From: Planctomycetales bacterium
Lineage (GTDB): Bacteria; Planctomycetota; Phycisphaerae; SM23-33
Length of the DNA: 10,954 nt
Assembly: GCA_030631125.1 (NCBI GenBank)
Contig: DAOVLS010000053.1
Location: 1 to 10,954, forward strand
Direction: 5' to 3'
Shown in pieces: positions 1-7,800 of this stretch; the first letter of the stretch is position 1, and every line of letters begins with the position of its first letter. A program made the translations under genes and the position numbers. The notes under the pieces are model-generated. The model was not told where the DNA came from. It saw only the letters and a program-made list of their open reading frames with translations, and did no database searches.

Positions 1-178
1 CGCCGAGTTCGTCCGAGACCCGGCGGATATTTTTCAGGAGTTGTTCGTGCTCATCCAGCGTACCGTGCGAAAAGTTGATTCGGAACACATCCGCGCCGGC
101 CTTTACCAAACGAGTCAGAACAGGCACATCCCGACTGGCCGGGCCTACGGTCGCAACAATCTTGGTCTTAATCATCAT
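1..178 (-). CDS. pyk: Pyruvate kinase, N-terminal 59 codons (3' end outside window)
   Basis: Pyruvate kinase makes pyruvate and ATP from phosphoenolpyruvate and ADP in the last step of glycolysis, in the cytoplasm. The visible N-terminus reads MMIKTKIVATVGPAS, the typical first strand of the family barrel. It is followed by a leucine-rich helix and then AGADVFRINFSHGTLDEH at about residues 29-46. The Arg-Ile-Asn-Phe-Ser-His motif holds the conserved arginine, asparagine and serine around the phosphate and potassium site. The frame is open to the window edge, so the rest of the barrel and the C-terminal domain lie outside. ATG at 178 is chosen because AAAGGA lies 8 bases upstream; ATG at 175 is a possible alternative. 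It sits 12 bases after a DUF3795 gene on the same strand, which suggests one transcript. The identification is firm despite the truncation. Confidence 0.93.
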   Translation of the reverse strand, partial: MMIKTKIVATVGPASRDVPVLTRLVKAGADVFRINFSHGTLDEHEQLLKNIRRVSDELG

Positions 179-186
179 CGGGGTAA

Positions 187-192
187 TCCTTT
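187..192 (-). promoter_or_regulatory. Ribosome-binding site of pyk, overlapping the upstream stop codon
   Basis: On the minus strand the DUF3795 stop codon TAA (193-191) runs directly into AAAGGA (192-187), followed by an 8-base spacer and ATG at 178. This fixes the pyk start and suggests translational coupling of the two genes. Confidence 0.7.
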
Positions 193-526
193 ATCGCAGT
201 GCGCCCAATGCAATGCGGGCTTCGGGAGCCATCTGGAAGAACGCTTCGAGTTTTTCGCATGGATACTCATCGCACCCGGCGCAGTTATCGACGCCCTTTT
301 GCAGGCCACATTTGCGTATTTCGCACATATCGGAGCAGTAGAAAAACTTTCGCCCGTCTTCCCGGCATCCGTCGCAGTTGATATGCTCCGGCCTGATGTC
401 GGCGTTGTACCGCGCGGACCATTGCCCGGCAACCTCTGCCCGCCGGGCGTCGTCGTCGGCCTGCGTGGCCTGGCGCCCTTCGCATTCGGCACAATCCAGT
501 CCGCAATACGCGATCATCTTCGCCAT
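191..526 (-). CDS. DUF3795-family cysteine-rich protein, 111 residues
   Basis: This is a small cytoplasmic protein of the DUF3795 family (Pfam), whose biochemical role is not established. It opens with [15 protein letters not shown] and has 11 cysteines: 8, 12, 15, 51, 54, 64, 68, 73, 82, 85 and 90. They are grouped as C-x3-C-x2-C, the NCDGC pair, [10 protein letters not shown] and [10 protein letters not shown]. This strongly suggests a zinc or iron-sulfur site; metal binding is inference. The ending, [13 protein letters not shown], is also typical of the family. Start: the frame stays open upstream to an ATG at 619, but the extra 31 residues do not resemble the family. AGGAG at 536-540 lies 9 bases before ATG 526, so 526 is chosen. 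It is followed 12 bases later by pyruvate kinase. The link between the two functions is unknown. Confidence 0.9.
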   Translation of the reverse strand: MAKMIAYCGLDCAECEGRQATQADDDARRAEVAGQWSARYNADIRPEHINCDGCREDGRKFFYCSDMCEIRKCGLQKGVDNCAGCDEYPCEKLEAFFQMAPEARIALGALR

Positions 527-535
527 TGTTTTATG

Positions 536-540
536 CTCCT
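536..540 (-). promoter_or_regulatory. Ribosome-binding site that decides the DUF3795 gene start
   Basis: Minus-strand AGGAG is 9 bases upstream of ATG 526. It lies immediately after the palindrome at 541-552, so a hairpin or a bound protein there could affect access to this site. Confidence 0.65.
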
Positions 541-552
541 GACAATTTTGTC
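541..552 (-). promoter_or_regulatory. Palindrome GACAATTTTGTC next to the DUF3795 ribosome-binding site
   Basis: Five-base arms GACAA/TTGTC surround a TT centre. The element sits in the 5' leader of the DUF3795-pyk genes, abutting AGGAG. A near copy (GACAAATTTTGTC, one base longer) lies in another intergenic region at 8448-8460. It could be a weak operator or a chance AT-rich palindrome. The regulator is unknown. Confidence 0.3.
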
Positions 553-571
553 TCCACCCGCATGTGCAGGA

Positions 572-582
572 TAAACGGTTTA
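572..582. promoter_or_regulatory. LacI-type operator-like palindrome TAAACGGTTTA
   Basis: A perfect 5-base inverted repeat with a single central G (TAAAC-G-GTTTA) lies in the divergent region between the DUF3795 gene and the transporter genes, about 47 bases upstream of a candidate -35 box. The arms resemble operators of LacI/GalR-family sugar regulators. That likeness, and the sugar-importer neighbour, are the only support. No regulator gene is in the window and the palindrome is short. Confidence 0.3.
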
Positions 583-628
583 CCGCGCAAATGGAAGCCG
601 GGCGCCGTGGCCGGCTCATTAAAATGAC

Positions 629-656
629 TTGACGTGGATTCTCATACCGTGATAGT
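629..656 (+). promoter_or_regulatory. Candidate sigma-70-type promoter for the ABC importer genes
   Basis: TTGACG at 629-634 (five of six consensus bases) is followed after 16 bases by GATAGT at 651-656 (four of six). This would place the transcript start about 60 bases before the GTG start at 724. It is the best match I saw upstream of the transporter, but the -10 box is imperfect and the spacing slightly short. Confidence 0.4.
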
Positions 657-723
657 CTGCAATGCTCGTTGCTGGTTCCAGTTTGCAGCCGGCAAGGGAG
701 TTCCGTAAGGAAAGGCGGCGGTT

Positions 724-2169
724 GTGAAACTACTCTTTGTAATCTGTGCGGTGATACTGAGCGGTTTGACTATACTGGCCGTTGAGACGCTGCCCGAGCG
801 GCGCAGCAACGCGCCGCTGCTGTGGTGGACCTCCGACGCCAATCCCGCCCGCGGGCCTCAAATCAAGGCCTTCGAGGAGTGGATGGTCAAAAAAGGCTAT
901 GGGCCTGTCGACATGGAACTGGACAGCGCCACCCTCGACTCGATGAAGGTTATCATCCAGTCGGTCAGCAAGGTCGGCAGCGACGTAATCGACGTCTATG
1001 GCGCGCACAGGTTGCATGAATATGTCGTAGCCGGTGTGCTGCTTGACGTAACCGACCTGGCCAAAGAGTACGGTTTCGGCCCGGACAAGACTTATGCGTC
1101 GGTGTGGGATTCGATTTCCGTCGATGGCAGGCAGTACACGTTTCCCTGCAACGTCGGGGGTTCTACGATTATCGTCAACCGCGCGCTACTGGAGCGTGAG
1201 AACCTGCCCCTTCCGAAGTACGACTGGACGTGGGATGAGTTTCTCCAGTGGTGCCTGAAAGTTCGGAAGGTCGATTCCAACGGGCGGGTAACGCGCTACG
1301 CGATGATGCCGTTCGGAGCATCGTACCTGTGGTTCAACAATGGGGGGAGCATATTCAACGAGACGATGACCCGTTGCGTGCTCGATTCGCCCCAGGTGCT
1401 CGAAGCGACGCGGTTTTATTACGACCTGATGTTCAAGCACAAGGTGATTCCCACTGCCACCACGGTAAAGTCAAGGTCGGCTGCCGCCGGTTACGGGGGC
1501 GGGAACCCACAGTGGATAGGAAACGAGTGGGCTGTGGGGATGGCCATCGGGCGATTCGGACTGATTCGACTCCGGGAATTCAAGAACTTCAAGCCCGACG
1601 TGGCATTGCTCCCCTACAAGGTAATTCCGGTGTCGATTGTCGGTGCCCGCTCTGCCGGGATTAACGCGTACGGGAAGAATCCACGCCTGGCGGCGCGGTT
1701 CCTCCAGTACCTGGCCGACAAGGAGTACAACCAGATTATCGTCAAGGACGCCGACGGCCTGCCTCCGAGCCCCTCAGCGACCACGACACCGGCGTTTCTC
1801 ACACCCGCGGAGTATCCCAACGAACACGGCGCTCACGAAAAATTCTCCCGCGCAGTGAAGGAATACGGCGCGGGGTGGGAGTGCAGCCCGTTTATCAATT
1901 CAAATACGGTCATGCGGATACTCCGACGCCGCACACAGGGGCTTGACAGCCAATCGCGACCGATGGAGCAGACACTGCGAATAATGACCGACGAGATTAA
2001 CCGTGAGATGCGCCTCGCCGTCGGGCGAGACGACAAACTCAAGCCGAGATACCAGAAGGCCTGCGAACTCCAGAAAAAAATCGACCAACTAAAGAAAGAA
2101 GGCAAACCGGTGCCGATGGAGTGGATTTCCGACCCGATGCTTCGGTATTTCCGGAGGGCGGGAAAATGA
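724..2169 (+). CDS. Sugar ABC transporter substrate-binding protein (family 1), membrane-anchored
   Basis: This is the extracytoplasmic binding component of a carbohydrate importer, 481 residues, slightly longer than the common 410-450. Residues 1-20 are hydrophobic after MK, forming a signal peptide or membrane anchor. There is no lipobox cysteine, so anchoring would be by the uncleaved helix or the protein is free in the periplasm. Family-1 hallmarks include LLWWTSD at 32-38, a first strand-helix unit leading to [32 protein letters not shown] (86-117), and [24 protein letters not shown] (134-157). Later come the DWTWDEFL segment (167-174), [10 protein letters not shown] (204-213) and [13 protein letters not shown] (318-330). 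A charged tail after about 436 ([19 protein letters not shown]) could form a short coiled coil. GTG at 724 is supported by AAGGAAAGG at 707-715. Its stop codon overlaps the next ATG (ATGA), so it is translated with the permeases. The bound sugar cannot be predicted. Confidence 0.9.
   Translation: MKLLFVICAVILSGLTILAVETLPERRSNAPLLWWTSDANPARGPQIKAFEEWMVKKGYGPVDMELDSATLDSMKVIIQSVSKVGSDVIDVYGAHRLHEYVVAGVLLDVTDLAKEYGFGPDKTYASVWDSISVDGRQYTFPCNVGGSTIIVNRALLERENLPLPKYDWTWDEFLQWCLKVRKVDSNGRVTRYAMMPFGASYLWFNNGGSIFNETMTRCVLDSPQVLEATRFYYDLMFKHKVIPTATTVKSRSAAAGYGGGNPQWIGNEWAVGMAIGRFGLIRLREFKNFKPDVALLPYKVIPVSIVGARSAGINAYGKNPRLAARFLQYLADKEYNQIIVKDADGLPPSPSATTTPAFLTPAEYPNEHGAHEKFSRAVKEYGAGWECSPFINSNTVMRILRRRTQGLDSQSRPMEQTLRIMTDEINREMRLAVGRDDKLKPRYQKACELQKKIDQLKKEGKPVPMEWISDPMLRYFRRAGK
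2153..2158 (+). promoter_or_regulatory. Ribosome-binding site deciding the permease 1 start
   Basis: GGAGGG lies inside the end of the binding-protein gene, 7 bases before ATG 2166. It supports 2166 over the in-frame ATG at 2121, and implies coupled translation through the ATGA stop/start overlap. Confidence 0.65.
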
Positions 2170-3467
2170 AGCAACTCAAGCGCCGTAGCGACTGGTTGGC
2201 GGCATGCCTGTTCCTCGGTCCTAACTTCACCGGCTTTCTCGTGTTTGTAGCCTTCCCCGTGGTCTTTTCTATCATAATGGCCTTTACCAACCTGGACATC
2301 TCGCTTCATCACCCCAGGCGGGCCGACCCGATCAAGTGGGTCTGGTTTCAGAACTTCTATGACCTCTTCACGCACCCCGATTTTTGGAAGTACTTCCGTA
2401 ACACGCTGTTCCTGATGGCGGGGATGCCAATCAGCATTGCCGGTTCGCTGTTCCTGGCTGTGCTGCTGACACGCCAGCTTCGAAGCAAGCGGAAGGAAAT
2501 CCGCTGGACACTGGCGTTGTGCAGCCTCTTCGGTTTCGGCGCGATGGGGTTGTGGTTGTGGGGCAGCGGCTACGGTTTGGTCGCGCTGATCCTCTGCCTG
2601 ATGGCAGGCGGTATCCTGATACTGGGCTTCACTACCGGCGCCGTGGTCTATAGGACATTGTTCTATTTGCCCAGTTTCTGCGCCGGTGTGGCGATGTTCA
2701 TACTCTGGAAGCAGATGTACAACCCCGTGCATGGGCCGATTAATCGCGCCCTGACGCCGATACTGGATTCACTGGCGCACCTGGTCAACACCACGTCCCC
2801 CGTATTGTGGGGAGGAATCGGTTACTGCCTGTGGGCGATCGCGGGAATAGGCGTGCTCTGGTTTGGCATCCTGACGGTGCGGAACTGGATCAGCAAGGAA
2901 TTCGGTTTCGGCGCGGGATTTATTACCCTGGTTGTTCTGGGAGTCGGCGGGCTGATCCTGTACGGGCTTGGGGCAGTGGCCAAGTCCCTTCCGACGACCG
3001 CTGCCGACGGACTTTCGCCACCGGACTGGCTCGGAAGCGCCCACTGGGCCATGCCGGCGATCATACTCATGGGTGTCTGGACCGCCATCGGTTCTAACAA
3101 CATGCTGCTCTACATCGCCGGAATCAGCAACATTCCGGTGGACCTCTACGAGGCCGCCGACATCGACGGCGCCGGTTCCTGGCAGCGGTTTTGGCACGTT
3201 ACCTGGCCACAGTTAGCGCCGACAACGTTTTTCATCAGTATCATGTCGGTTATCGGAGGCTTGCAGGGCGGGTTCCAGCAGGCACGGACAATGACCGAAG
3301 GCGGTCCGGAGGGAGCGACCACGACGCTGAGTTACTACATATTCAACGAGGGCTTCGAGACCGGTCGGCACGGATACGCCTCGGCGGTGGCATGGGCGAT
3401 GTTCGTCCTGATCTTTGCCGTAACGGTCTTCAATTACAGATTTGGGAGCAGGTACGTCAGTGACTAA
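2166..3467 (+). CDS. Sugar ABC transporter permease 1 (MalF/UgpA type) with extra membrane segments
   Basis: This is an inner-membrane subunit of the importer, 433 residues, against about 290-310 for most relatives. The standard parts are a first helix (11-40), a WVWFQNFYDLF segment, FRNTLFLMAG (78-86), YRTLFYLPS (162-170), WKQMYNPVHGPIN (181-193) and DWLGSAHWAMPAIIL (287-301). The ATPase-contact EAA loop EAADIDGAGSWQRFW is at 329-343. Between these lie two additions. Residues about 107-160 hold two hydrophobic stretches, and residues about 200-285 hold two more (near 213-235 and 250-270). The start ATG at 2166 overlaps the previous stop codon and has GGAGGG at 2153-2158, 7 bases before. An in-frame upstream ATG at 2121 lies inside the previous gene and lacks these signals. 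The end overlaps permease 2 by 8 bases. Confidence 0.9.
   Translation: MKQLKRRSDWLAACLFLGPNFTGFLVFVAFPVVFSIIMAFTNLDISLHHPRRADPIKWVWFQNFYDLFTHPDFWKYFRNTLFLMAGMPISIAGSLFLAVLLTRQLRSKRKEIRWTLALCSLFGFGAMGLWLWGSGYGLVALILCLMAGGILILGFTTGAVVYRTLFYLPSFCAGVAMFILWKQMYNPVHGPINRALTPILDSLAHLVNTTSPVLWGGIGYCLWAIAGIGVLWFGILTVRNWISKEFGFGAGFITLVVLGVGGLILYGLGAVAKSLPTTAADGLSPPDWLGSAHWAMPAIILMGVWTAIGSNNMLLYIAGISNIPVDLYEAADIDGAGSWQRFWHVTWPQLAPTTFFISIMSVIGGLQGGFQQARTMTEGGPEGATTTLSYYIFNEGFETGRHGYASAVAWAMFVLIFAVTVFNYRFGSRYVSD
3445..3452 (+). promoter_or_regulatory. Ribosome-binding site deciding the permease 2 start
   Basis: GGAGCAGG ends 7 bases before GTG 3460. The alternative TTG at 3442 lies upstream of this motif and would use none of it, so GTG 3460 is preferred. 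Confidence 0.5.
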
Positions 3468-4755
3468 GACCGAATATCATCGAAAATGGCTCGGGCCGAT
3501 GCTGACAATGCTGACGAGCCATTCGTTTCTGCTGATACTGGGCTTTTCGATGGGCCTGCCTTTCCTCTGGATGGTCCTGACCAGTTTCAAGCAAGGAAAG
3601 GATGTACAGGCCAAAGACTGGGTACCGGGCTATCGGAATGAGGTCGTGGTGGAAGACTTTACCGATTCGGCGACTTTGCTTTCCAAATGGAAAAATCCGT
3701 CTGATTCTGTCTCGGTATATATCCGGTCCAAATTCTCCGACAAGACGCGTGAGGCGCTCGATAAGGCCGACCTTACTCAACCGCCTTCGGAAAAACTTCT
3801 GGACGCCGTAATCACGGACCTTAACGGGGCGGTCATCCCGGCTGTGGATTTCTACGAACCGTCGAGGTTTGCGCATCTGGAATTGGAACCTGATGTCGTC
3901 AAGCTCATCGAGATCAAAAAGCAGGCCCGGATGGAGGTTGACGAACGAGCCCGTATGAATCGACTTCTTCTTCAAAGCGCCTACGGTCCGCTGATCGTCA
4001 AGTCCGAACATCGTGTATTTCAGACGGAGAATTACCCCAACGTCTTCAAGGAACTCCGTTACGGCGCTTTGAAAGGCGTGAAGGCGGGGCATTGGAAGTG
4101 GTGGCAGTATTTCACCAAGTCGGCATTCGTGCGTTACTACTTCAACAGCCTGTTCATCGCAGGGTGGGTAACGCTGCTGCAATGCCTTACAAGCACCATG
4201 GCGGCCTTCGCCTTCAGCCGGCTGCGGTGGCGGGGACGCGACAAGGTCTTCCTGATGTATCTTGCCACGATGATGATACCGGGATTGGTGCTGATGATTC
4301 CCAATTATCAAATTATGATGAAACTTGGATGGGTGGATTCTTACGCGGGACTGATCATACCGGGTGCGTTCAGCACCTTCGGGACGTTCCTGCTTCGCCA
4401 GTTCATGTTGACGATCCCTCGCAGTCTGGACGAAGCGGCCGAGATCGACGGCGCCAGCAAGTGGCAGGTGTTCTGGGAAGTTATCATGCCACTGGCAAGA
4501 CCTGGATTAATCGTGCTGGTCATCTTCACCTTCATGGGTTCTTACCGTAGTTTCTTCTGGCCTCTGATACTGATCAAAACCCAGGCTAAGTACACCCTTC
4601 CGGTGGGGTTGCTGTATTTCGACAGTTCAATGGGCTCTCAAACGCAACTGATGATGGCCGCTGTCGTAATGAGCGTAGTGCCGTTGATTATCCTGTTCGT
4701 TGTGCTACAGAAATATCTCATCAAGGGAATCCAACTCGGCGCGGTCAAAGGATAG
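3460..4755 (+). CDS. Sugar ABC transporter permease 2 (MalG/UgpE type) with large insertion after helix 1
   Basis: This is the second inner-membrane subunit, 431 residues against the usual 270-290. A first helix (22-42, ending LPFLWMVLTSFK) is followed by about 160 extra, largely polar residues (about 45-215). These are likely outside the membrane, and contain DLNGAVIPAVDFYEPSRF (120-137) and a helix-like stretch ending MNRLLLQSAYGP (166-177). The canonical region resumes at FVRYYFNSLFIAGWVTLLQ (223-241). It continues with AAFAFSRLRWRGRDKVF (248-264), MMIPGLVLMIPNY (271-283) and FGTFLLRQFMLTIP (307-320). The EAA loop EAAEIDGASKWQVFWEVIMP is at 325-344, then TFMGSYRSFFWPLI (357-370), and the family-typical ending GIQLGAVKG. 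GTG 3460 overlaps permease 1 by 8 bases. No ATPase gene follows; transcription then meets convergent genes. Confidence 0.9.
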   Translation: MTKTEYHRKWLGPMLTMLTSHSFLLILGFSMGLPFLWMVLTSFKQGKDVQAKDWVPGYRNEVVVEDFTDSATLLSKWKNPSDSVSVYIRSKFSDKTREALDKADLTQPPSEKLLDAVITDLNGAVIPAVDFYEPSRFAHLELEPDVVKLIEIKKQARMEVDERARMNRLLLQSAYGPLIVKSEHRVFQTENYPNVFKELRYGALKGVKAGHWKWWQYFTKSAFVRYYFNSLFIAGWVTLLQCLTSTMAAFAFSRLRWRGRDKVFLMYLATMMIPGLVLMIPNYQIMMKLGWVDSYAGLIIPGAFSTFGTFLLRQFMLTIPRSLDEAAEIDGASKWQVFWEVIMPLARPGLIVLVIFTFMGSYRSFFWPLILIKTQAKYTLPVGLLYFDSSMGSQTQLMMAAVVMSVVPLIILFVVLQKYLIKGIQLGAVKG

Positions 4756-4855
4756 GCTCTTAACGTCGTAACATCAGTTCCTCTATAATGATGGTCGCCA
4801 GGACTTTCGCATCGGCCTGACCGCTCCTTTACAGTCGCGGCTCGTTTATCTCCCA

Positions 4856-4880
4856 CCGGCGCATCAATTTTATGCGCCGG
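4856..4880. terminator. GC-rich hairpin between convergent gene sets, candidate bidirectional terminator
   Basis: A perfect 9-base stem CCGGCGCAT / ATGCGCCGG surrounds a 7-base loop (CAATTTT on the plus strand). It lies 3 bases after the stop codon of the heparinase-like gene on the minus strand and about 100 bases after the permease 2 stop on the plus strand. No T-run follows on either strand, so classic intrinsic termination is uncertain. It may instead stabilise or pause both transcripts. The remaining bases 4756-4855 show nothing I can name. Confidence 0.55.
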
Positions 4881-4883
4881 GTA

Positions 4884-7800
4884 TCACTTGTCCTGTCTGC
4901 TTCCCTCGTCGGTTCGGGTCGTTCCGCCAAGCCGGCTGATTACCGGGATTGAGACAGTGTCCTTCCCAACATGCAGGGTGCTGATCAACACGCGTGAGGC
5001 CGGTTTCAGGCCTTCGGTTTTCGCAAGCGTGGCGGTGACGTAACGGGCCATCATCGTGCCGTGCTCATCAAGTACCGTTCTGTACTTGCTGACGAATGGC
5101 CCCAGTAAAATCGCCTGCCCCGCAGCGTCGGTCCGGTAGAGGAACAAGCCCCTTTTCTGCAACCTGCCGGTGGCCGGCTCTAAGGCTATGGAATTGTCCT
5201 TCACCGACTTGACCCGCGCCGTCCACTCTGCCAGGTTCACAGTATTGGCCAGTGCGATGTCGTACCGACCTGGGGCGATCCTGTCGATCCTGCGGATGGT
5301 AAATGCGGTGGCCTTGCGATTGTGGCGGACGATCATCACCCTGCCCGCCAATTCCGTCCCGGTCGGAATCGCCGCATCTGATTCGACGGTCAGCACGATG
5401 GTGCGATTGTTAAAGCCGACCAGCCGTCCCTTGAGGGTCGTCGCGGCGGCGTCAACGCTCCTTTTGCCGAAGACCAGGTGTTTGCCCTGCACCAGCAGCA
5501 GCGAGGCGGGCTTGCCGGTGTCGGCTTGGACCACGCCCAATCTGCCCGTCAGCGTTATCTTTTCCTTACTGTCGGAGTCGGCGAAGGTTGTCGCCACGTC
5601 ATCGCGTGTGGTGCTCAGGACGTAGTCAACGCCGCCCGGGCGGACAATCTTGACGCCCACGCCGGCCTTGTCACCGGAGAGTACCTTCAGTTGCCGGACC
5701 TGCTTGATCTTGTCGGCCTTGCCGCGAACCGCGTCGATGACGGCCACGAAGGCGTCGGGCATGTCGCCGAACGCCTCGGCCTTGCGGCGGATGCACGCGA
5801 CCGTAACGCGCGCGGCAACGTCGCGCCCGTCCCTGTAACGCTGTCCGAAGGTCTTGCCGACAAGTATCTCGGTTCCCGGCATCGCCAGGACACGCACCCG
5901 CGTAACGGCGTCGGCGTCTATCTCCGGCGGGACGGTCCGCCAATCTTTCATGTCGCGCCAGGTGAGCGTGAAGGTTCCGTCAGTCCCTGCCCGGCTGATG
6001 CCGGTGATAACCTTAGCGCCGGTGCTGGTGCGATACTTGAAGCCGCTGATGTCATACAACGACTTCTTCGGGTCCACCTCCGGCTTGAGTGTCGCGCCGG
6101 AGAGTGCGAACGTATCGCCGAGGCTGTGAACGTAGTAATCGTGCAGCGAGCCGCCCTGGAGGCGGAAGATGTCCACCACGTAGGGGCTTTCTGCCGTCAT
6201 GAGCACCACCGTGCGCTGGTACATCACACCTTTCTCGGCTACCTCGGCGGCCTTGACCTGCGGCGTATCGGCGAAGAACCGCAGAGACCCCCGCTGCCTT
6301 ATGCACTTCGCGGCGCTGCCGTTGTCCGACCGCACCAGCGCGGTGTTGTGCGCCTCGGCGCTGCCCATCCACGCCTGGGCGAGGGTAACGTTGTTGAGGT
6401 AGCCCTGTTCGAAGAGCATCTCGTGCCCGGCCCCGTACAGCAGCAGATTGAACGAGCCTTTGTGGCAATGCCCGGTCCCCAGCCTGCTCCAATCCACCGA
6501 GACGAATGTCTGGTCGGGTCCCGTTCCCGTCCGCATCACGGCCAGACCGCTTATGCCAAGGACGTAACTGGGCAGGACGGCTTGCTTCTTGAGGGTGATG
6601 TGAAACTTGCCCTGGTCGTCCCTTGAGATGTCCAGCCAGGGGCGGAATCTTTCCGGTACGCCGCCGGTCGCGTTGGCGACCTTCTCAATCAGGCCCATAT
6701 CCGGCCGGGCCACGATCTGCGAGTCGGTCCAGGGCGCGCACCGTCCGTCTGGTAGCGCGCTCAGTAGCAGGCCGTAGGCGTTCGCCGCCATGACCGGGTC
6801 CATGTAGGCATTCAGCGATTTCGTCTTCGGGTCCCAGAACGCATCGCCGGGGCCGAACCCTTCGCTCATCCCGTTCAGCACCCCCAGAGGCAGGTTCAGA
6901 CCGCTTAGGGCGACCCGCGAATAGAAGGGTGTAACCTGGAAGCCCAGACCGTCGCCGTTAAAGTAGTTCCGCAGGAAATACCAGATGTCGTCGGCGACGT
7001 TGCGAACGATATGTTGGTCCTTAAGCATGAAGCCCAGGTTCAGATTGCTCCATGCGATTGAGCCTGCGAGGTTATTGGACCTCATGGTCAGGTCGTAGGG
7101 TTGCATGCTGTACTCAATTATGCCTCGTCTGAACGGGCGTCCGGTCTTTTTGAGTCGTTCGGCGTCGCCGGCCTTGGAAACCAGCAGACGCTCGATAAGG
7201 TCGGTCAGTTCGGCCTTTCGCTCGGCGGGGGTGAAACTGTCCTGGATCATCGCGTAGGACTTCAGCCACTCGCGGGCCCAACCGGTTAATGGGCGGTCCG
7301 GGAAGATCGTGAACTGTGGCTTCCAGTAGGAACGGACGGTCTCCAGAGGGTGCTTCGGATCGTTGACTGAATGATCGCTGATGACGTCCCGCCGTTCGTA
7401 GCCGGGATATTCCTTGTAGGGCAAGGCCTTTCCGTCGGCCCCGACCGCCAGCGCCCGGATCGCGTTGCGATATTGCTGAGGGTCGGCCTGGAGCACCTCC
7501 CGCAGGTACGGATCACCCATGATGGTCCGCGCCATCGTTACCATGATTAACTTGGCCTTGTGGGCGCACGCGCCGGCCAGTTTGCGTTCGGCGCTTCCGG
7601 CGGGGTAAAACCTGGTCCCGAAGGCGTATCCTCTGCACAGATTACCGAGGATATCGCGGCGCCAATTGATTTCAAAGAAGATGCGAAACTGGGCGAACCC
7701 CAGGAAGTGATAGGCGAAACCGTCAACGTTCCCATAAGTGTGCCCATCCCATTTTTCCCAGGGGATGTTGTACTTGGCGGACCATTCCGGCGTGTGCGTC

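Noticed and set aside
41..574. Plus-strand open frame opposite pyk and the DUF3795 gene
   Set aside because: Both minus-strand genes have strong family signatures and proper ribosome-binding sites; this frame has neither.
724..790. Lipoprotein signal on the substrate-binding protein
   Set aside because: No cysteine follows the hydrophobic stretch in a lipobox context; the only nearby cysteine is within the helix at residue 8.
1833..2732. Long minus-strand open frame (299 codons) across the binding-protein/permease 1 junction
   Set aside because: It covers two well-supported genes on the other strand and has a composition (many His, Gln, Arg, Glu) unlike a real membrane or soluble family.
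3457..4311. Minus-strand open frame (284 codons) opposite permease 2
   Set aside because: It is a shadow of the permease 2 gene, with no family motif and no good ribosome-binding site.
5478..6626. Long plus-strand open frame (382 codons) opposite the heparinase-like gene
   Set aside because: It is fully antisense to a protein with clear family motifs, has a His/Arg/Gly-skewed composition typical of a mirrored GC-rich frame, and shows no recognisable domain.
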